Shown: positions 1 to 6,903, counted from the stretch's first letter. The stretch: DNA of 8,736 nt from JACJXF01 sp964349045 (GCA_964349045.1 CAYGFI010000185.1:1-8736), one strand, 5' to 3'. Notes: generated by a model from the letters alone, not told the origin. Made by a program: numbers and translations.

Positions 1-29
1 ATTGATTACCTATTAATTATTTGTTTTTT

Positions 30-596
30 ATGGCTACAACAGCAGATTTCAAGAATGGATTGTGTATGGAGTATAATGGCGATCTATATACCATTGTTCA
101 GTTCCAGCATGTGAAACCAGGTAAAGGCGGAGCATTTGTAAGAACAAAACTCAAGAATCTGAAAACAGGTAAGGTTATTGATAATACCTTTAATGCCGGT
201 GTTAAAATTGATACGGTAAGAATTGAAAGAAGACCCTACCAGTTCCTGTATAATGATGATATGGGATACCATTTTATGCACACGGAAACGTTTGAGCAAA
301 CCTCACTTAATCCAGATCTTATTGAAAATAAAGACCTTATGAAAGAAGGTCAAAATGTGGAAATGATGGTGCATGCTGATACTGAAACTCCTCTTTCCTG
401 CGAACTTCCTCCCTTTACTATCCTCGAAGTAATCTATACCGAACCCGGGATCAGAGGAGATACATCATCTTCAACTGCACTCAAACCGGCGACTCTCGAA
501 ACCGGCGCATCTATTATGGTACCTCTGTTCGTAAACCAGGGAGATAAAATTAAAGTGGATACACGCAACAGATCCTATTATGAAAGGGTTAAGTAG
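30..596 (+). CDS. efp: Elongation factor P (EF-P)
   Basis: EF-P binds between the ribosomal P and E sites and speeds peptide-bond formation at polyproline stretches. The 188-residue product has the usual family length and three beta-barrel domains: an N-terminal KOW-like domain (about 2-62), a central OB domain (about 66-125) and a C-terminal OB domain (about 130-186, with the signature run GDTSSS and the end NQGDKIKVDTRNRSYYERVK). The loop that reaches the peptidyl-transferase centre reads PGKGGAF, with Lys32 at the tip where other bacteria carry a modified Lys or Arg. No modification enzyme lies in the window. I chose ATG at 30 rather than the in-frame TTG at 21: MATTADFKNG matches the normal EF-P N-terminus and the extra MFF does not. 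There is no Shine-Dalgarno sequence. The gene starts too near the window edge to show its promoter. Identity is secure. Confidence 0.97.
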   Translation: MATTADFKNGLCMEYNGDLYTIVQFQHVKPGKGGAFVRTKLKNLKTGKVIDNTFNAGVKIDTVRIERRPYQFLYNDDMGYHFMHTETFEQTSLNPDLIENKDLMKEGQNVEMMVHADTETPLSCELPPFTILEVIYTEPGIRGDTSSSTALKPATLETGASIMVPLFVNQGDKIKVDTRNRSYYERVK

Positions 597-652
597 TGGC
601 ATGTTCAAAATATGTCTGAATAAAAGAAAAATCAACGAGTAAAATTTCCGTT

Positions 653-681
653 TTGCTGTAACAGAAAATTCCCTATATTTA
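653..681 (+). promoter_or_regulatory. Bacteroidota-type promoter for the PPM phosphatase gene
   Basis: TTG at 653-655 and TATATTTA at 674-681 are separated by 18 nt. They fit the phylum's -33 TTG / -7 TAnnTTTG pattern with one mismatch in the last base. The likely transcript start, near 688, would make an ATG at 691 almost leaderless, which favours the ATG at 709. No clear terminator for efp is visible in the 94-bp gap. Confidence 0.5.
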
Positions 682-708
682 CCAAATTGAATGGAATTTT
701 CTTTTATT

Positions 709-1950
709 ATGACTGAAAAGTATTCTTCTTTAAAACGCCTTCAGATATCTAATTTCAAGCTTAATTCTCTGCTTGAGATAACTAATGCTATTAATGAAAA
801 CCTGTCCGTCGAAGACCTGCTGAAACGCTATAAGAAAATCCTTACGGAAGAACTCGAGATCGGGAAAGTAATTATCTTCAAACTAAACGGCACATCCTGG
901 GATTGCATCATTAATGCTGGATTTCCCGAAACTCTGACTAAAACATTTAACCCGGCCTCCCAATTACCTTCTTTAACTGAAATCACTTTTATTTCCGGAA
1001 ATCCAAACCGGTTTTCAGAGGAAGTCGATATTATTATCCCTGTAAATCACAAAGAAAAACCCGTTGCATACGTGCTTATCGGCGATGTCGATGAAGAAGC
1101 TGAAGGAATCAGCCCGATAATTAAACATCTTCGATTTATCCAGACACTTTCCAATATTATCATCGTTTCAATTGAAAACATAAGACTTTATAATGAGAGT
1201 CTTCGTCAGGTAGCGATAAAAAGAGAAATGGAATTAGCTTCGCGGATGCAAACCATGCTGATCCCTTCTCATTCCAAACTCCCCTGGAATAATAAAATCC
1301 ATTTTAAAGCATTTTATCATCCGCATTACGATGTAGGTGGAGATTATTATGATGTCATTGAATTATCAAAAGAAGAAGTCGGTTTTTGTATTGCAGACGT
1401 TTCCGGAAAGGGTATTTCAGCAGCTATCCTGATGTCAAACTTTCAGGCAAACCTGCGCGCACTTTTCATTCAGGGTACGGACCTCACAACCCTGGTTAAA
1501 CTACTTAACGAACGTGTTTTAAGCAGCGCTAACGGGGAGAAATTTATCACACTTTTTATCGCCAAATATAATTTTACCTCAAGGAAATTAGAATATATAA
1601 ACGCGGGACATAATCCACCTTTACTTTTCGATATAAAAACTTCTAAACTTACCCACCTCGAAAGTGGTTGTGTTGGAATGGGCATGCTTGATGATATTCC
1701 TGTAATAAGAAAAGAAATCCTGGATATACCTGACCCTTCTAAAATATTGCTTTATACCGATGGTCTGGTGGAACTTATTGAAGGTGATGATGTTGGATAT
1801 GGTTATAAATTTATTCAGGAAGAAATCTCCAATATTAACACCATTGAACAAAACATGAAGAAAATTATCGTTCAGCAAAGAATTGAAACCGGTAATACTG
1901 CTATCTTCGATGATATTTCCATCCTTGGAATTGAAATTATGGGCGAATAA
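709..1950 (+). CDS. GAF-like / PPM (SpoIIE-RsbU type) serine phosphatase
   Basis: Predicted cytoplasmic Mn/Mg-dependent serine/threonine phosphatase of the SpoIIE/RsbU class, which usually dephosphorylates anti-sigma-antagonist (STAS) proteins in partner-switching regulation. The 413-residue product has an N-terminal GAF-like sensor region (about 20-170), a helical linker (about 172-200, containing SRMQTMLIP, the typical lead-in to these phosphatase domains) and the catalytic PPM domain (about 200-410). Metal-binding acidic motifs are all present: GGDYYD (Asp212), IADVSGKG (Asp230), LLYTDG (Asp351) and FDDIS (Asp401-Asp402). YINAGHNPPLLF is also typical. I prefer ATG at 709 (MTEKYSSLKR) over the in-frame ATG at 691, because of the promoter position and the usual family N-terminus. 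No STAS protein, anti-sigma kinase or sigma factor lies nearby, so its target and signal are unknown. The last 14 bp overlap the convergent polysaccharide gene. Confidence 0.9.
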   Translation: MTEKYSSLKRLQISNFKLNSLLEITNAINENLSVEDLLKRYKKILTEELEIGKVIIFKLNGTSWDCIINAGFPETLTKTFNPASQLPSLTEITFISGNPNRFSEEVDIIIPVNHKEKPVAYVLIGDVDEEAEGISPIIKHLRFIQTLSNIIIVSIENIRLYNESLRQVAIKREMELASRMQTMLIPSHSKLPWNNKIHFKAFYHPHYDVGGDYYDVIELSKEEVGFCIADVSGKGISAAILMSNFQANLRALFIQGTDLTTLVKLLNERVLSSANGEKFITLFIAKYNFTSRKLEYINAGHNPPLLFDIKTSKLTHLESGCVGMGMLDDIPVIRKEILDIPDPSKILLYTDGLVELIEGDDVGYGYKFIQEEISNINTIEQNMKKIIVQQRIETGNTAIFDDISILGIEIMGE

Positions 1951-3349
1951 TTTTATCTCTGGTATAGGTCAGATCAAGGGCTACCAGTATGGCTGTAAAT
2001 CCCCAGAAAAGCGCCGAAGCTTTATCCGTATCAAGAAAATTATTAAGAATCCCATGAAGGTAGTAGGTTATCAATGAAAGCGTTACTGATAAGGCTAACA
2101 CTCGTACCTGCCTACTTTTACTTCTGAAATAAACCCTGAATCCTGTTCCGATTGTGAGGGTAACAATCAATAAAACACTTATTATTCCCGGAATTCCCTG
2201 TTCAGCTAATGGACCAAGATACTCCGAATGTGCATTGCCAAGGGTATGAGCATTTGTGGAAATACTCGTTTTCTCCCATGAATTTTGAAATGGTGCGTAT
2301 TGAAACATATACGTTCCCGGACCCCATCCAAAAAGGGGCCTTTCCTTAAACATCCTCAGGGCACAACTCCAGCGATTCAATCTCTCTAAATTGGATGCAT
2401 CGGTTTGTACATTTGAAATCGATTGTATATGCTCTGTCAGTTTTCCGGACGATGTTTGCTTGTTTCCTTCCAATTTCATTTTTATCTCCGTCTGGAAAGT
2501 AAAAAACATGCTAAACGCGATCACAGCCGTAGCTAAAACATATTGCCAGCGGATCTTTAATTTCACTAAAACCCAAATGCCTGCAACACCAACAATACTT
2601 ACCCAGGTTGCCCTTGTATAGGAAAATACCGTAGCTGCAAAAAACAATAAAATTAACAATATGAAGAAAACCCGTTGCGTAAGATTCATTTTAAGCCGGT
2701 AATTAACAAATAACCCGATCAGTGCGGGTATTATCATTCCTAATGCCATTCCATAGGCTGTATGGTCATTGTAAAATGGTTGCACAACGGAATGCGCTGC
2801 CATCTGATTCAACAACCCGCGGGAACTATGCCGGATCAATGAATAGAAAATTACAACGGTAAAGGGTAAAATATAGAACCAGATGTATTGTCTCATATTT
2901 TTCTTACTGCTGAAAATCTCAGTAGCAAAAAGGTAAAAAGCGATAACAAACCAAATCCTGGCCACCAGAAATTTAAAAGAAACGAGGGGCATGGTACTGG
3001 TGATACTCGTAATAAGAATCCATGCCAGGTTAAAACATATCGCCAGAGTAACAGGATGTCTGAGCATCCGGATATCAAGCCTTTGCCCTTTTAAATGCTT
3101 CAGAAAAAATAAAAGCATAACCCCTGCCAGCATAGGCTCAGTGGGAAGAAAAAGGTCAACCCCGATATTTCTTCCCACAAGGTTGGTGAGAGGAATGGAA
3201 AAAGGGACCAGGAATACAATCAGGTATATGAACTTATCCAGGGAAGCAAAAGCCATCCAGATTAAAAGGATCAAAACAGGGATAACCGGAAAATAATAAA
3301 TCTCAAAGTGGAGCAGTATCGTATTCAAAAACACAAATGCAAAAGCCAT
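1937..3349 (-). CDS. O-antigen ligase / polymerase-family membrane protein (Wzy_C type)
   Basis: Predicted polytopic inner-membrane protein of the O-antigen ligase (WaaL) / polymerase (Wzy) superfamily, which transfers or polymerises undecaprenyl-linked sugar chains on the periplasmic side. The 470-residue sequence has about ten to twelve hydrophobic segments. It carries the family's two hallmarks: the SYTRATWVS segment at the head of the Wzy_C region (Arg246-Trp249), and a large periplasmic loop with RPLFGWGPGTYMF followed by AHSEYLGPLAEQGIPG (His374-Glu376). Arg and His in these places are the residues usually linked to activity. Ligase and polymerase cannot be told apart by sequence here. 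It is the last gene of a probable tyrS-wzz-ligase operon and starts 53 nt after the Wzz-like gene. The frame stays open upstream of ATG 3349 into the previous gene without another ATG, GTG or TTG, so the annotated N-terminus may be short. Confidence 0.88.
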   Translation of the reverse strand: MAFAFVFLNTILLHFEIYYFPVIPVLILLIWMAFASLDKFIYLIVFLVPFSIPLTNLVGRNIGVDLFLPTEPMLAGVMLLFFLKHLKGQRLDIRMLRHPVTLAICFNLAWILITSITSTMPLVSFKFLVARIWFVIAFYLFATEIFSSKKNMRQYIWFYILPFTVVIFYSLIRHSSRGLLNQMAAHSVVQPFYNDHTAYGMALGMIIPALIGLFVNYRLKMNLTQRVFFILLILLFFAATVFSYTRATWVSIVGVAGIWVLVKLKIRWQYVLATAVIAFSMFFTFQTEIKMKLEGNKQTSSGKLTEHIQSISNVQTDASNLERLNRWSCALRMFKERPLFGWGPGTYMFQYAPFQNSWEKTSISTNAHTLGNAHSEYLGPLAEQGIPGIISVLLIVTLTIGTGFRVYFRSKSRQVRVLALSVTLSLITYYLHGILNNFLDTDKASALFWGFTAILVALDLTYTRDKIIRP

Positions 3350-3402
3350 CAGGTAAACCCTGATATTGCTGTCTTTCTCTTTTAATATGGAAATAATGTA
3401 TC

Positions 3403-4422
3403 CTATTTCAGTTTCCTTTTAAGATTATCATTTACAATCAGCAGAATTAAACCCAGCAGAAATGCAGATAAAGTTGAAACAATAACTATAATAGACTTCT
3501 TTGGATACGCTTTCTTTTCAGCTTTAACGGCATTATCAACGACGAATTTATGAGGAAGGGCCTGCTCCAGTTCAATTTTTGCTTCCACATATCTCAGTTT
3601 CATGCGGCTTAAAACTCCGGCTGAAAAGGAAAGCTGGGTATTAAATACATCATAGTCTCCTCCATATTGCGACATTACTTTAAACTTTTCATCCAAAATT
3701 TTTATGGCCTGGTCATTTCCGCTGACCAGCGCTTTTCCATAGGCTTCATGATACCTGTCGGCCTGGGCAACATAATTATTGATCCCTAAAGAACGGATCA
3801 GATTTAGAGAATCCTGTACCATCTGATAACTATCGAGCATTCCATTATATTCCTTTTCAACCAGATTGAAAGCTTCAAGCGCTCTCTGTTTAAGCATACT
3901 ATTAAAAACCGTATCGGTAAGGGCAGATATATCATTTGCAATATCGGCAGCCATCTGGGGATCTTTATCCATAACATCCACCTGTACAGACATAAACTCA
4001 GTTCTCCTGAAACGTACTTTTGACCTGAAGGCAGCATTGAGCTGTGTTAAAGGAAACTTTGAGGTTGAATCAATCCCATAATGTTTCATCAGGTCATATT
4101 TCCAGATGATCCGATTCTTGATCTCCTCTGAATTCAATACCTGCAGGAGCCTCTCTGCCTGCTCTTCTTCTCCGATCTCATAAATGCTGAATCTTCCACT
4201 GTAATTATCCGCCATGAGGTTCTTCGAAATGGAAGCGCTCGCGGTCGGAAACATGATTACGGTTGATTTAAACAGGGGAGTGATTGTAAAAGATACAATG
4301 ATCGAAAGAATAGCAGCCGTAACCGATATAATCGAAAGCGGAACTCTTTTTTCCCAGATATAGATCAGAAGATCTGTGGACGCGAAATCGTATCTGCTTT
4401 CACCTTTTTTATCATTTGCCAT
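3403..4422 (-). CDS. Wzz-type chain-length determinant / polysaccharide co-polymerase
   Basis: Predicted inner-membrane protein that sets the length of, or helps export, a surface polysaccharide. The 339-residue product has the family layout: a short cytoplasmic N-terminus with the sequence YDFASTDLLIYIWEKR just before the first membrane helix (about 27-49), a long mostly helical periplasmic part (about 50-305, with coiled-coil-prone stretches at about 150-290), a proline-containing segment KKAYPKK (Pro307) and a second membrane helix (about 310-330) followed by a basic tail. No Walker motifs or Tyr-rich tail are present, so this is a stand-alone Wzz domain, not a BY-kinase fusion. It begins 22 nt after tyrS and precedes the ligase/polymerase gene, with which it probably acts on the same glycan. 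Start ATG 4422 (MANDKKGES) is the only good one. Confidence 0.87.
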   Translation of the reverse strand: MANDKKGESRYDFASTDLLIYIWEKRVPLSIISVTAAILSIIVSFTITPLFKSTVIMFPTASASISKNLMADNYSGRFSIYEIGEEEQAERLLQVLNSEEIKNRIIWKYDLMKHYGIDSTSKFPLTQLNAAFRSKVRFRRTEFMSVQVDVMDKDPQMAADIANDISALTDTVFNSMLKQRALEAFNLVEKEYNGMLDSYQMVQDSLNLIRSLGINNYVAQADRYHEAYGKALVSGNDQAIKILDEKFKVMSQYGGDYDVFNTQLSFSAGVLSRMKLRYVEAKIELEQALPHKFVVDNAVKAEKKAYPKKSIIVIVSTLSAFLLGLILLIVNDNLKRKLK

Positions 4423-4425
4423 CGC

Positions 4426-4440
4426 TATTTATTTATTTAT
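4426..4440. repeat. Short TTTA tandem repeat between tyrS and the Wzz-like gene
   Basis: TATTTATTTATTTAT gives about 3.75 copies of a 4-base unit, filling most of the 22-nt spacer directly before the Wzz-like start codon. On the coding strand it reads as AAAT units. It takes the place where a ribosome binding region would lie and may simply be the A/T-rich leader preferred in this phylum. A slippage role is possible, but the tract is short. Confidence 0.5.
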
Positions 4441-4444
4441 TGAT

Positions 4445-5746
4445 TTATCGAATTGCTTTTATCCGGACCAGGAAATAATTTTTCTTCCCTTTTTGAACTA
4501 AAATATATTTCTTTTTAATTAAATCCTTTTTTAGAATCAATCTGTATTCATCATTTATTTTTTCTTTATTAATACTTAATGCCCCGGCTTGAATAGTTTT
4601 CTTTACTTCTGATCTAGAATTGAATATACTTGTGTCACCAGTTAGAAATTCAAGTATTCCTTTTCCATTTCCCACAGCGTCTGCTTTAATCTCAAATTGT
4701 GGGACTCCCTCAAAAACAGCAAGAAACATATCATTATTTAATTTCTTCAAGGATTCTGTCGTCCCTTTTCCGAAAAGTATCTCAGATGCTTCAACTGCAG
4801 TATAATAATCCTTCTCGCTATGTACCATGCAAGTTAATTCTTTAGCCAAAACCTTTTGAAGATGTCGCTCATGGGGAGATTTCCTATGATCTTCTATATG
4901 TGTTGAAATCTCCTTCTGTGTAAGTAGCGTGAAAATTTTCACATATTTCTCAGCATCTTCATCCGTAACGTTTAACCAAAACTGATAAAATTTATATGGA
5001 GAAGTTCTTTTCGGGTCAAGCCAGACATTGCCTTCCTCAGTTTTACCAAACTTACCTCCATCGGCTTTCGCAATCAGCGGACAGGTTAAGGCAAAAGCCT
5101 CTCCTCCATCCACTCTCCGGATGAGTTCAGTACCGGTAACAATATTACCCCACTGATCAGATCCCCCCATTTGTAAACGACAATTTTTCTCGCGGAACAA
5201 ATGGAGAAAATCAAATCCCTGTACCAGCTGGTAAGTAAATTCCGTAAAAGACATCCCGGTACCGGAATCGGCTAAAAGTCTTTTTTTTACAGAGTCTTTC
5301 GACATCATATAATTTACGGTAATGTGCTTACCAATATCACGGATGAATCCAAGAAAAGTATAATCCTTCATCCAATCGTAATTGTTAACCATTTCAGCGG
5401 CATTTGGAGCGCCGGAATTAAAATCCAGAAATTTACCGAGTTGTTTTTTTATACATTCCTGGTTATGTCTTAATGTGGACTCATCCAAAAGATTACGCTC
5501 CTGTGATTTTCCTGATGGATCACCTATCATTCCTGTAGCTCCGCCTATCAGGGCTATGGGCTTATGACCACAAACCTGGAAATGCTTCAGCATCATAACT
5601 CCCACTAAATGACCTATATGCAATGAGTCGGCAGTGGGATCAATACCAAGATACGCGCTTGTTAATTGCTTTTTTAACTGCTCTTCCGTTCCCGGCATGA
5701 TATCATGAATCATGCCCCTCCATGTGAGTTCTTCTATAAAATTCAT
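4445..5746 (-). CDS. tyrS: Tyrosyl-tRNA synthetase
   Basis: Class I aminoacyl-tRNA synthetase that charges tRNA-Tyr with tyrosine in the cytoplasm. The 433-residue length is normal. The Rossmann catalytic domain spans about 1-330. It contains the HIGH motif as HIGH (43-46, in DSLHIGHL), the substrate-pocket motif GGSDQWGN (194-201), and KFGKT (232-236) as the bacterial version of KMSKS. A C-terminal S4 RNA-binding domain (about 366-430) ends in a lysine-rich stretch. It is the first gene of a close-packed minus-strand series with the Wzz-like and ligase/polymerase genes. Expression may be controlled by the structured leader just upstream, in which the start codon itself is predicted to pair. 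There is an A8 run in the coding strand (5281-5288 in plus coordinates), but the frame is intact throughout. Start ATG 5746 (MNFIEELTWRG) matches the family. Confidence 0.97.
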   Translation of the reverse strand: MNFIEELTWRGMIHDIMPGTEEQLKKQLTSAYLGIDPTADSLHIGHLVGVMMLKHFQVCGHKPIALIGGATGMIGDPSGKSQERNLLDESTLRHNQECIKKQLGKFLDFNSGAPNAAEMVNNYDWMKDYTFLGFIRDIGKHITVNYMMSKDSVKKRLLADSGTGMSFTEFTYQLVQGFDFLHLFREKNCRLQMGGSDQWGNIVTGTELIRRVDGGEAFALTCPLIAKADGGKFGKTEEGNVWLDPKRTSPYKFYQFWLNVTDEDAEKYVKIFTLLTQKEISTHIEDHRKSPHERHLQKVLAKELTCMVHSEKDYYTAVEASEILFGKGTTESLKKLNNDMFLAVFEGVPQFEIKADAVGNGKGILEFLTGDTSIFNSRSEVKKTIQAGALSINKEKINDEYRLILKKDLIKKKYILVQKGKKNYFLVRIKAIR

Positions 5747-5843
5747 GAGAAAATATTTGAGTTATGTTATTGTATATTAAGTTGTTTCTCATGGAGCCCT
5801 CATGTATTTTCATGTCCTTGTTGTGTACTCCAGTGCATGAGGG
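5744..5843 (-). promoter_or_regulatory. Structured 5' leader of tyrS with start-codon-sequestering stem
   Basis: Two inverted repeats are visible. Outer pair: CCCTCATG (5797-5804) with CATGAGGG (5836-5843), extendable by four more pairs including two G-U. Inner pair: TTTCTCATG (5785-5793) with CATGAGAAA (5744-5752), a perfect 9-bp match that includes the tyrS start codon (5744-5746). All four arms share CTCATG/CATGAG, so they can also pair in other combinations. That is the layout expected of a switch controlling translation initiation. This is inference from sequence only; no known leader family was recognised, and it lacks T-box features. Confidence 0.4.
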
Positions 5844-5866
5844 GTTCATTCTTAAAAAAATCTCAC

Positions 5867-5874
5867 CAAAGATA
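5867..5874 (-). promoter_or_regulatory. Putative -7 box of the tyrS promoter
   Basis: On the minus strand this reads TATCTTTG, a perfect TAnnTTTG. It would start transcription near 5860 and give a leader of about 115 nt. No good TTG is seen at the expected upstream distance. Instead a small palindrome, AATAC-TT-GTATT (5877-5888), lies just upstream where a regulator could bind. The rest of the 5747-5958 gap holds only the leader described separately and an imperfect inverted repeat (5917-5941) without a T-run. Confidence 0.45.
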
Positions 5875-5958
5875 AGAATACTTGTATTTAATAAGTGTCT
5901 GTTGTACCTAAAGTTTGGAGATCCTTAATTTATTGAACTCCGGATTGCCGTACACCCA

Positions 5959-6498
5959 TTAAATATCCTTCCCTTCAACCGGGATATCTTCAGAATCTCC
6001 GGGCTTTATCATCAATTTGTCAAAGTTCAGGTACGGGAAAACCAGAGGGGCAATCCGGGCAAGAGGCCGGTAAAGAACAGATTCATCTTTAACCTGTTCA
6101 TCTATAAGATTTTTCATTCGCTCCGAAGAATCCATTATGCTGATCAGAACGCTTAAAATAAACGCCCATTTTAATCCATTGAATAAAACTCCCAGGAACC
6201 TGTTTAAAAAACCCATGGCTACTGCTTTAATCAGCCTGTCGAGTCCCCAGCCGATAAGTTTTACCAATATTACTACCAGTATAAAAGTCAGGGCGAAAGA
6301 GAGTACCTTTAAATGCCTGGGATCGGGATGAAACCAGTTGTTTATATATACCCCGAAAAAGGGAGAGAAATGAATTGCCGCGTAAACACCGAGGATCAAA
6401 GCGAGGAGAGAAGCAACCGATATAATAAGGCCCTTCGTGAAACCGTGGAATATGCCCCATAAGAGAGGGAGTCCTAGTGCAATATCCAGATAATTCAT
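5959..6498 (-). CDS. CvpA-family membrane protein
   Basis: The 179-residue product matches the CvpA (colicin V production) family of small inner-membrane proteins. They are linked to envelope integrity and, in some bacteria, secretion or purine-dependent growth; the molecular role is not settled. Four hydrophobic segments are visible at about 4-20, 25-46, 66-88 and 103-122. Family-typical sequences are the N-terminal MNYLDIALG, LGVYAAIHFS near the second segment, and NRFLGVLFNGLKWAFI leading into the fourth. The C-terminal about 55 residues are polar and probably cytoplasmic. It is on the same strand as tyrS, but the 212-bp gap with its own promoter-like box argues for separate transcription. 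Start ATG 6498 is clear. A weak CAGGTTTG sequence lies at 6542-6549 on the minus strand, too poor to call a promoter. Confidence 0.85.
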   Translation of the reverse strand: MNYLDIALGLPLLWGIFHGFTKGLIISVASLLALILGVYAAIHFSPFFGVYINNWFHPDPRHLKVLSFALTFILVVILVKLIGWGLDRLIKAVAMGFLNRFLGVLFNGLKWAFILSVLISIMDSSERMKNLIDEQVKDESVLYRPLARIAPLVFPYLNFDKLMIKPGDSEDIPVEGKDI

Positions 6499-6633
6499 AA
6501 ACAGAATTTAGCTATGAAGGTCTTAATATTATCCGAAAAATCAAACCTGTAACGGAATAATCCATGAAATATTTCCCGGCAGGGATATCTTCTTTTCAAT
6601 ACAACTCATCAAAACCTCAAAATCACAGCTCTT

Positions 6634-6662
6634 TTGATTCAAGCCAAAAACTCTTATATTTG
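6634..6662 (+). promoter_or_regulatory. Promoter of the tRNA-Arg gene
   Basis: TTG at 6634-6636 (within TTTTG) and TATATTTG at 6655-6662 are 18 nt apart. This is an exact match to the Bacteroidota -33/-7 consensus. Transcription would begin near 6669, about 77 nt before the tRNA. It is the best promoter in the window. The remaining part of the 6499-6745 gap holds only the 14-bp tandem repeat listed separately. Confidence 0.7.
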
Positions 6663-6710
6663 TAGCCGTTTAAAAAATAAAGAAAAGACAGATACATAAA
6701 AATCCTTTTT

Positions 6711-6738
6711 CCTTAAACATTAAACCTTAAACATTAAA
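6711..6738. repeat. Perfect 14-bp tandem duplication before the tRNA
   Basis: CCTTAAACATTAAA occurs at 6711-6724 and again immediately at 6725-6738 with no mismatch. It lies in the transcribed 5' leader of the tRNA precursor, ending 7 nt before the mature tRNA. It is probably a recent slippage duplication in A/T-rich spacer DNA. No function can be assigned. Confidence 0.85.
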
Positions 6739-6745
6739 CAAAACC

Positions 6746-6817
6746 GGCCCCATAGTTCAAGGGATAGAACGGAAGTTTCCTAAACTTTAAATTCCAGTTC
6801 GAGTCTGGGTGGGGCTA
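6746..6817 (+). tRNA. tRNA-Arg (anticodon CCT)
   Basis: A full cloverleaf folds in 72 nt: acceptor GGCCCCA/TGGGGCT, U8-A9 as TA, D stem GTTC/GAAC with loop AAGGGATA, anticodon stem GAAGT/ACTTT with loop TTCCTAA (anticodon CCT at 6779-6781, reading AGG), a 4-nt variable loop, T stem TCCAG/CTGGG with loop TTCGAGT, and discriminator A at 6817. CCA is not encoded. G-U pairs occur at 1-72, 27-43 and 49-65, which is rather many but tolerable. The gene has its own promoter and terminator. tRNA genes are frequent integration sites, and the DNA downstream looks accessory. Confidence 0.93.
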
Positions 6818-6831
6818 CTCGATTTAATGCT

Positions 6832-6867
6832 AAAACGCCTTTATCTGTTGTGGATTGTGGCGTTTTT
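6832..6867 (+). terminator. Rho-independent terminator of the tRNA-Arg transcript
   Basis: AAAACGCC (6832-6839) and GGCGTTTT (6859-6866) form an 8-bp stem around a 19-nt loop, followed by T, G and further Ts (TTTTTGTTTT). It starts 15 nt after the tRNA 3' end, which fits termination of a monocistronic tRNA. Confidence 0.7.
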
Positions 6868-6876
6868 GTTTTGAAG

Positions 6877-6898
6877 TACTGAAACATTACTGAAACAT
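6877..6898. repeat. Two tandem copies of TACTGAAACAT
   Basis: An 11-bp unit is present twice without a gap (6877-6887 and 6888-6898), 10 nt after the tRNA terminator. Tandem short repeats just beyond a tRNA 3' end are typical of the arm sites bound by tyrosine recombinases of tRNA-targeting elements. No integrase gene is in the window, so the link is inferred. Confidence 0.8.
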
Positions 6899-6903
6899 TT
6901 TTG

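Noticed and set aside
21..29. TTG start giving an EF-P with extra MFF
   Set aside because: The ATG at 30 gives the normal family N-terminus; the extra residues have no support.
1937..1950. 14-bp convergent overlap between the phosphatase and polysaccharide genes as a functional antisense element
   Set aside because: Short tail-to-tail overlaps are common and nothing else in the sequence points to regulation.
5281..5288. A8 run (T8 on the plus strand) in tyrS as a programmed frameshift site
   Set aside because: The synthetase frame continues unbroken to the normal end, so no frameshift is needed.
5747..5866. T-box riboswitch in the tyrS leader
   Set aside because: The leader is short, I see no T-box bulge sequence or terminator/antiterminator pair, and T-boxes are essentially a Gram-positive feature.
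5917..5941. Inverted repeat GGAGATC/GAACTCC after the CvpA gene as a terminator
   Set aside because: It contains a mismatch and is not followed by a T-run on the minus strand.
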